64,000 bases of DNA, taken from assembly GCA_964019055.1 (NCBI GenBank), contig OZ025211.1:1440635-1504634 (forward strand), in the 5' to 3' direction. A program made the translations under genes and the position numbers. The notes below the pieces were generated by a model. It made no database searches, was not told the DNA's origin, and saw only the letters and a program-made list of their open reading frames with translations. This document shows positions 58,058 to 64,000 of this stretch, one piece after another; within the stretch, counting starts at the first letter, position 1, and each line of letters opens with the position of its first letter. Origin of the DNA: Anthopleura xanthogrammica. Lineage: Eukaryota; Cnidaria; Anthozoa; Actiniaria; Actiniidae.

Positions 58058-61000
58058 TCAGTTGTAAAGGACAGTGAACACTTGACATAGAACTGTTATT
58101 ATTGACGTCATAACCATCCAGTGTGGAAGGGGTGTGGCTGATGCTGGTGAATGTGTTGGAATTCCCTCTTTAGAAAATACGATGTATGGGGAAGAATCTA
58201 TTGGAAAAAGAATAAGAAAAATCGAATAAAAAACAAAACAAGACAAGATGCACTTTTGCTTAAATGTTTTTCTCAGTATGGTTTGCGCATGTGCACCGCG
58301 CCCCGCAAGGAGGGTCTTCGGCCAGTTATCGGCCAGTCCTCGATCAGTCTTCGGCCAGCCCTCGGTCAGTCCTGGGTCAGTCCTCGGTCAGTCCTCGGTT
58401 AGTCCTCGGTCAGTACTCGGCATTCATATATTACCTTTATACTGTCTTTCTCCTGCTGGTGGTAAATACTCGTAATCTAGAGTGAACCCTTTGTCAACAA
58501 CAGATTTGTCGCTGTAGAACTCCACTCGTAGGAAGTTTTTGGATGAGGTGAACTTAAGGGGTAGAGTGTCTCCACAATAACGGCTCACAATCGGGGATGC
58601 ATCTGGTAAAAAAGATTGAGGTCTGATTAACACTAATAATCTATACACCGAATCGAAATATGGCGATCAATTTGAATAACTATTGTTCTTTACTGACTAG
58701 CCTCTCATACATGTAAAAACGCTTTTATGTTTCCACGTGAACACGAGGCTAGTAATTCCAGAACAATAGTTATTCAAATAGCCTTTGGTCGCCATATTTC
58801 GATTCGGAGTATCGATGTTACAGCAGGGAATCATTGGAAGTCTAGGAGAGCTTCTTACATGCGAACGCTGTCTATGCACAAATAACCGATAAACATCGCT
58901 TGAATTACTAAACTATCTGTTCGTGATTCTCTTCTCAGCCCTACCTAGTTGTCCATCTTTGAGTTCAACATAGTCCACACATGTTGTCCCATTTACAGGA
59001 TCCTGCAGCTTGAGTTCTTTGAAGTGAACTGCTATCTTGGCAGACTGTTTAGTAGCCAGAATCCAAACACATTTTTGATCTGTTCCATAGTTTTTGGGGA
59101 AGCGAGGAGATGTGATTGTACCATTGCTTTTTATATTTATGATCTCACCACATCCTGTTGAAAAGTATATAGATTAGGAAACAACAACAACAACAATGAT
59201 GATGACGACGACGATGATGATAATAATAACAATAAAATAAATAAAATAGAAAATAAAAAAAATGATGATGACGACGACGATGATGATAATAATAACAATA
59301 AAATAAATAAAATAGAAAAGAAAAAAAAAAAGAAAATAAGAAAAAAGAAGGAAAAAAAAAACAACATTATCCAATAAGCATCGAACTCACGTCTGCAGAG
59401 AAACTTTAGTTTAATTAATTCCAAAAATAACCTGTGCCTAACTTTGCCATACCCTCGAGACATCCGCAGAGATTAGGCGTCATATGGACTTCGGACCTGA
59501 CGGCAATTAAGAACTTCTGCCCTTGGGTGCACGGATTACGCAGGATAGTGTTCTAGCCCGAAGGCATCAGGGGAGAGACTAGCCGGCCCCCAGACCATAT
59601 CAGCTAGCCCCACTAGGCACATTGATTTGAAGTGGAAAAATAATCAAGTCTATCTGGTGCATAGTTTCACGGCTATTGTTGTGCTAATTTCTTAGACCAT
59701 GTAGTCCAGTGGAAAAGAATTTTGACTTCATAAGACAGTGAGTCAAGCCCGATAGGGTAAAGTTATCATCTGGATGGGTGACCAAGGAGTGATCTGTCCT
59801 TTTCTTTCTTAACTAAATGAGTTTTCACGACATTTTCATACATAATTTGATTGACGGCAGTGTATAAGCCAGTTCAAAGTTTAAACCTTCTTTTGTTTTT
59901 AATTAAACAAAAGAAGGTGAGAAATTCGGGATAAAATCGCATGCGAACCGAAAACGATTCTTAAACTTTGAACTGGCTTATGTTGCCCGATTTCCCTGTT
60001 ACGACTGCGGCCTCGATCAGCGCGTAGCAATGACAACAGTGGTAAGAAATGGACCAATAGGCAGAAAGACTGCCTTACAGTTATGATTATGAGTGAACTG
60101 TTTCCTTACCCAGGGACTCGGCGTGATACTTGATATCAAAGCCTTTATCTTCTGTGCCTTCTTTCATGTTTACACTCAGAATAAACTGTTCAGATGCCCT
60201 GATAATGTAGGTACTGGGGAAATTGTTATCGCAGAATTTAGTTGATTTGCCTGATATCTGCTCCTGAAGGGAGAAACGAATAAATATCATCCAGGGGCGT
60301 AGCCAGAGGAAGGGCCTAGGGGTAGTACCCAGCGAGCCCAGCCCCCAATCCTGTTGGTAGTTTTTTTTATTGCGCTTGATAGCAAAGAGATTAACTTATC
60401 GCTAGTAACAGAGTATAAAAGTGTCGCAGTTGTTAAGTTGAGTAGCCACGTAATACGTTCGCGCGACTTACCGATATTCTGAAAACGGGTTTTGCCCCCT
60501 CAAAGACAAAATCCTGGCTACACCCCTGTAAAATCAGTAAAAAAAAATCCAGCTAGCAAATGAAGCACAGAGTAGACGAACCTTCAAGTTAAGATATCCA
60601 GCATTACAAGGAATGTTGAAGAGTTTGAAGGTTAACACCATAACGAGGTCATTGAACAGAGGTGGACTGGGTCTAGATACCCAAGTACAACTAGTTGTCT
60701 TGTCTGCATACCCACGGACATTAATTTCACCAGGATCTTTGAATGATATGGTCTTTCCACACCCTGACAATCAAGATAAACCTGTTTATCGATCGCATTT
60801 CATATTGAAAATACTCTAAACACGCTTATAGGCCCAAAACTGAGTAATATTATATATTCAATGGCATGCTGTAGGCCATGTTCAGGGTACTAAAACTCTA
60901 GCGCGACACCAAGGCTCTCAGGAATAATTTTTTTTCAAAATTGCTTTAAATCTCAAAAAGATCGATCAATCAGTAGATATAGTGCTGTAGGTTCGATAAT

Positions 61001-63695
61001 AACGTTGTTGAGTTGTCAACAGACTAGCATTTCTACCAAAATTACCAAAAGGTAGGAACTTCGTATATGGTACATTATTTTATTCCTACCAATAAATGTA
61101 TTTCGTGAAGCACATGTTTGTACCATACATGAAGTACCATACGACTAAAGTCTCGCAATCAAGTCAGAATTTTATTATAAGATATCGAACGCGGCCTATC
61201 CCCTGTACCCGGCCCCGGGAGATGGGCCCCGGTAGCTTACCTAAGTGATACGGACATCCATAGACTTCAAGGCGTAGACACATATGACGTCCAAAGTTGC
61301 TAATGAAGTTAGTCGGAATCACTCTGATCATGTTGGCTATTATAGCAGGATTGAGTACATTACGGATGATGGTCGGGAAATGATAGTTGCCCTTGAACTC
61401 CTTTGAATGACAACAAACACAAGAGACACCAATAATTAAAAAAAAAATGTCGGTCCGGTATCTTAAAAATCGTGCGTTTTGATTGGCTGTTTGAGCGTGC
61501 GGTATTTTGTCAGTATCTCCCAGCGGTTCGGTATCCTGACTACATCCGCGCGCGGACAGCAAAAACACATCGCAAAACGAGTGTTACATACGGTATATCC
61601 TTTGGCTGTACTGTTAACGCTGCCATCACTGTAAGCCACCCAATAAGTATCCTTTGCGTCATAGCTGTATTCTACTTTGTACGAAGTGACAACGTCTATG
61701 TGTTCGTGTCCAATTGGCGTGGTGATTCGATGAGCGAAACCCTTCAAAAGATAATAAAGTATTCCGCATCAAGCCGTGTAATTCTGCATACTTTAGTGAC
61801 AGAGTTCACGTGTTTTGTCCGCGTGATCCAGTTAAGGTGTTGTGACAGCATTGTGAGTCAGTCACGACGCGCGTGGTTACTACTCATTCAATACACCATT
61901 TTCGTGATGCACTAGGGCTTTCAAAAATATCGCAGGCGCAGACATGAAAAAGAGGCATTTTCGGGCAAGATCGCGCGCGCTATTGTTGCTGCCCGAAAAT
62001 GCCTCGTGATCATGTCTGCGCCTGCGATATTTTTGAAAGCGCTCGTGCATCTCCAAAATGATCTATTGAATGAGTAGTAACCACGCGCGCCGTGACTGAC
62101 TCACTGTGTAAGATTGCGTGATGTGAAGTACTAGTCATGCAACAAGACATACCTGGGTAGCAATAGCTGTTATCATTGTCAGGTTCCTAAGATCCACCTG
62201 GAAATATTCGCCAACTATCATCCTCTCGCCCTGAGCCTTTGAGATAAAAAAGCCAGGAAAAATGAAGAGATGATTACTTAAGGTAGCGGTACCACTGATT
62301 ATAATTTTTAAACAATAGAATCATATACAACATTCTGATATATATCCACTATACGTTAGTGCGCACACTGATATAAGATCTCTAGATGCGTATATATCTG
62401 GAGTATACCTGACTACACCATGCTTATATATCCACTATACGTGAGTGCGCACAATGATATAAGATCACTAGATGGGTATATATCTGGAGTATACCTGACT
62501 ACACCATGCTTATATATCCACTATACGTGAGTGCGCACAATGATATAAGATCACTAGATGAGTATATATCTGGAGTATACCTGACTACACCATGCATATA
62601 TATCCACTATACGTGAGTGCGCACAATGATATAAGATCACTAGATGGGTATATATCTGGGGTATACCTGAATACACCATGCATATATATCCACTATACGT
62701 GAGTGCGCACAATGATATAAGATCACTAGATGGGTATATATCTGGGGTATACCTGACTACACCATGCATATATATCCACTATACGTGAGTGCGCACAATG
62801 ATATAAGATCACTAGATGGGTATATATCTGGGGTATACGATACTACACCATGCATATATATCCACTATACGTGAGTGCGCACAATGATATAAGATCACTA
62901 GATGGGTATATATCTGGGGTATACCTGACTACACCATGCATATATATCCACTATACGTGAGTGCGCACAATGATATAAGATCACTAGATGAGTATAGATC
63001 TGGGGTATACCTGACTACACCATGCATATCCCCCATTTAAGCGGCCCAGTCTTGGTAAGAGGGCCCATCTTTGGTTATTTGTTCCATAATAATAATTGGA
63101 GTAAGATGAAGCGGAGAGCTGTGTATCATCAATGCGTCCATCTTCCATACCAAGAGATGCGTTACACTCTAAGATAGAATGAAAAGATATTTATTATCAT
63201 GGCGCGCAGCTCTTAGAAATATTGCAGTTAGTGTCTCCTATAATTAATAAATAAAACAGCTTTTTCCGTGCTCCGTTCAGTAATAAAGCACGCAGGAAGT
63301 GACGTAAGCACGGATGACGTGTGAAGAGAAGCACGAGCCGTAGGCGAGACTTTTGTTGTTTCCTTAGTGCATTATTACTGAACGGAGTACACAAAAAGCT
63401 TTTTATCTGTTTTATTATATAGAAAGATAAAATCAGTTTTAATTCTTTGCAAAAAATTTTTCTGCACGCGCGGATGGCGTCAGCAATCGTACTCCGTTTA
63501 CTAATAAAGCACAGTTCTCGACCAATCAGAGCGCGCGTACTATCATAATTTTTAATATTCGTTTACCTCTGGAATGAATAAGAAAAAGCGAACGAAATCT
63601 TCCTGCTGTCATGCTGAGAGTGGACTGGAAGCGAACCACCATATGATTACCGCTGGACACAATTACTCCTGGTAGATTGAAGATACAGAATCTCC
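58058..63695 (-). CDS. CUB / F5-8C / CUB / CUB modular surface protein, 5' end outside window
   Basis: Ten exons with matching phases: 63695-63567, 63168-63011, 62236-62153, 61741-61592, 61400-61241, 60763-60582, 60263-60110, 59154-58945, 58602-58435 and 58197-58058. Together they encode at least 511 codons to a TGA. In order: the C-terminal half of a CUB domain (VVRFQSTLSM); a discoidin (F5/8 type C) domain over four exons, from ECNASLGMEDGRI through GGYAWCSQ, EYFQVDL and KVEYSYD to MCLRLEVYGCPYH; CUB (GCGKTISF...KGFDIKYH); CUB (GCGEIINIKSNGTI...KGFTLDYEY). The last exon is Ser/Pro-rich and ends with about 22 hydrophobic residues (WMVMTSIITVLCQVF...) at the very C-terminus, which suggests a GPI-anchor signal or single tail anchor. 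Known: both domain types mediate extracellular binding. The domain order differs from neuropilins (CUB-CUB-F5/8-F5/8). The start lies upstream of the window. Confidence 0.8.
58317..58420 (+). repeat. CAGTCCTCGG decamer minisatellite
   Basis: About ten 10-bp units (variants GGTCAGTCCT, TCGGCCAGTC) in the last intron of the CUB/F5-8C gene, ending just before its splice donor (58434). Confidence 0.9.
58650..58806. mobile_element. MITE in CUB intron
   Basis: Arms CGAATCGAAATATGGCGA and TTGAATAACTATTGTTCT with complements; 157 bp. Confidence 0.8.
59196..59330 (+). repeat. 66-bp duplication of mixed microsatellite
   Basis: GATGACGACGACGATGATGA followed by (AAT) and AAATAAATAA appears twice, 66 bp apart, then poly-purine. 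Confidence 0.85.
59862..59980. mobile_element. inverted-repeat element
   Basis: Outer arms ATAAGCCAGTTCAAAGTTTA / TTAAACTTTGAACTGGCTTA (a few mismatches) plus a small inner hairpin CCTTCTTTTGTTT...AACAAAAGAAGG. Confidence 0.7.
60294..60530. mobile_element. palindromic element with CAGGGGCGTAGCC ends, second copy
   Basis: Begins CAGGGGCGTAGCCAG and ends CTGGCTACACCCCTG, like 1377-1541. It lies in the intron between the two halves of a CUB domain. Confidence 0.6.
61846..62112. mobile_element. GC-rich palindromic element
   Basis: Nested arms: GTGAGTCAGTCACG-CGCGTGG, CTTTCAAAAATATCGCAGGC, GCATTTTCGGGCA and complements, centred near 61985. F5/8C intron. Confidence 0.85.
62337..63029 (+). repeat. 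86-bp minisatellite, eight copies
   Basis: The marker GACTACACC (or a variant) recurs at 62411, 62497, 62583, 62669, 62755, 62841, 62927 and 63013, exactly 86 bp apart. The last unit contains the 3' end and donor of the F5/8C exon (63168-63011). Confidence 0.97.
63253..63412. mobile_element. MITE
   Basis: Ends ATAAAACAGCTTTTTCCGTG and CTCCGTTCAGTAATAA with complements (TTATTACTGAACGGAG, AAAAAGCTTTTTATCTGTTT); 160 bp, intron of the CUB/F5-8C gene. Confidence 0.8.
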
Positions 63696-63935
63696 CTGAA
63701 ATGAAAAGAAGCTTATCCGATTATATTGCGTGATAAAGCTAGTCTTTTGTCAGGTTGGGAAATATGAAATACAAAAGCTTGTTATCCTATTGAGTTTATG
63801 CAAAATGCCTCTCAAATTTGATGCAAATGAGCCAAATCATAATGCTTCGTGTTTCATCAAAGAAAGCAGTATCGTATATAACAAGAGTCTTTTATAAGAA
63901 GATTCTATAATAACAACTTTATGTTGAATTTGCGC

Positions 63936-64000
63936 GGTATAAAATATTATTATTATTATGATCATCATGATCATGATTATTATTATTATTATTATTATTA
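63936..64000 (+). repeat. (ATT)n microsatellite
   Basis: TATTATTATTATG then ATCATGATC then pure TTA to the window edge. Confidence 0.9.

Noticed and set aside
61164..61915. Plus-strand 147-codon frame
   Set aside because: It is antisense to the F5/8C exons, which have matching splice phases and domain motifs; treated as a shadow.

Overview
The window looks like animal nuclear DNA, most likely from an anthozoan cnidarian (sea anemone or stony coral). Genes are split by many short GT..AG introns. The neighbours are ancient metazoan families (WASHC4, SLC35E3) beside families expanded in cnidarians: LRR GPCRs and ShKT, PAN/apple, pentraxin, CUB and F5/8C modular proteins. Introns and intergenic DNA are full of short palindromic DNA transposons, tRNA-headed SINEs and long microsatellites. 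The phylum is inferred from gene content; no species marker was seen.

Layout. 1-5,907 (-): LRR-containing class A GPCR, four coding exons, C-terminus cut by the window edge. 13,140-17,983 (-): a tandem paralog with the same exon design, complete (549 aa). 18-27.4 kb: gene-poor, with a large GATG microsatellite and a TTAA-flanked transposon. About 27.4-34.2 kb (+): secreted ShKT / Ser-Thr-linker / PAN protein (218 aa). 36.9-39.4 kb (+): secreted pentraxin-PAN protein (352 aa). 39.6-42.3 kb (-): SLC35E3 (310 aa), tail-to-tail with the previous gene. 43.1-56.6 kb (-): WASHC4 (SWIP), about 35 coding exons. 58.1-63.7 kb (-): modular CUB / F5-8C / CUB / CUB protein with a hydrophobic C-terminal tail, 5' end beyond the window.

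The gene models were built by hand. Splice sites were chosen by GT..AG signals, phase agreement across every junction and family motifs. Coding lengths of the fully assembled models divide by three. There is no operon-like logic. The nearest things to a functional group are the two adjacent secreted PAN genes, which share a short final exon joined in phase 0, and the two tandem LRR-GPCRs.

Most notable non-genic signals: an 86-bp minisatellite that has copied a splice donor of the CUB/F5-8C gene eight times; a perfect 192-bp zero-spacer palindrome; several degenerate hammerhead-ribozyme-like motifs; a palindromic transposon end that adjoins a WASHC4 splice donor; and several cleanly readable nested transposon insertions.
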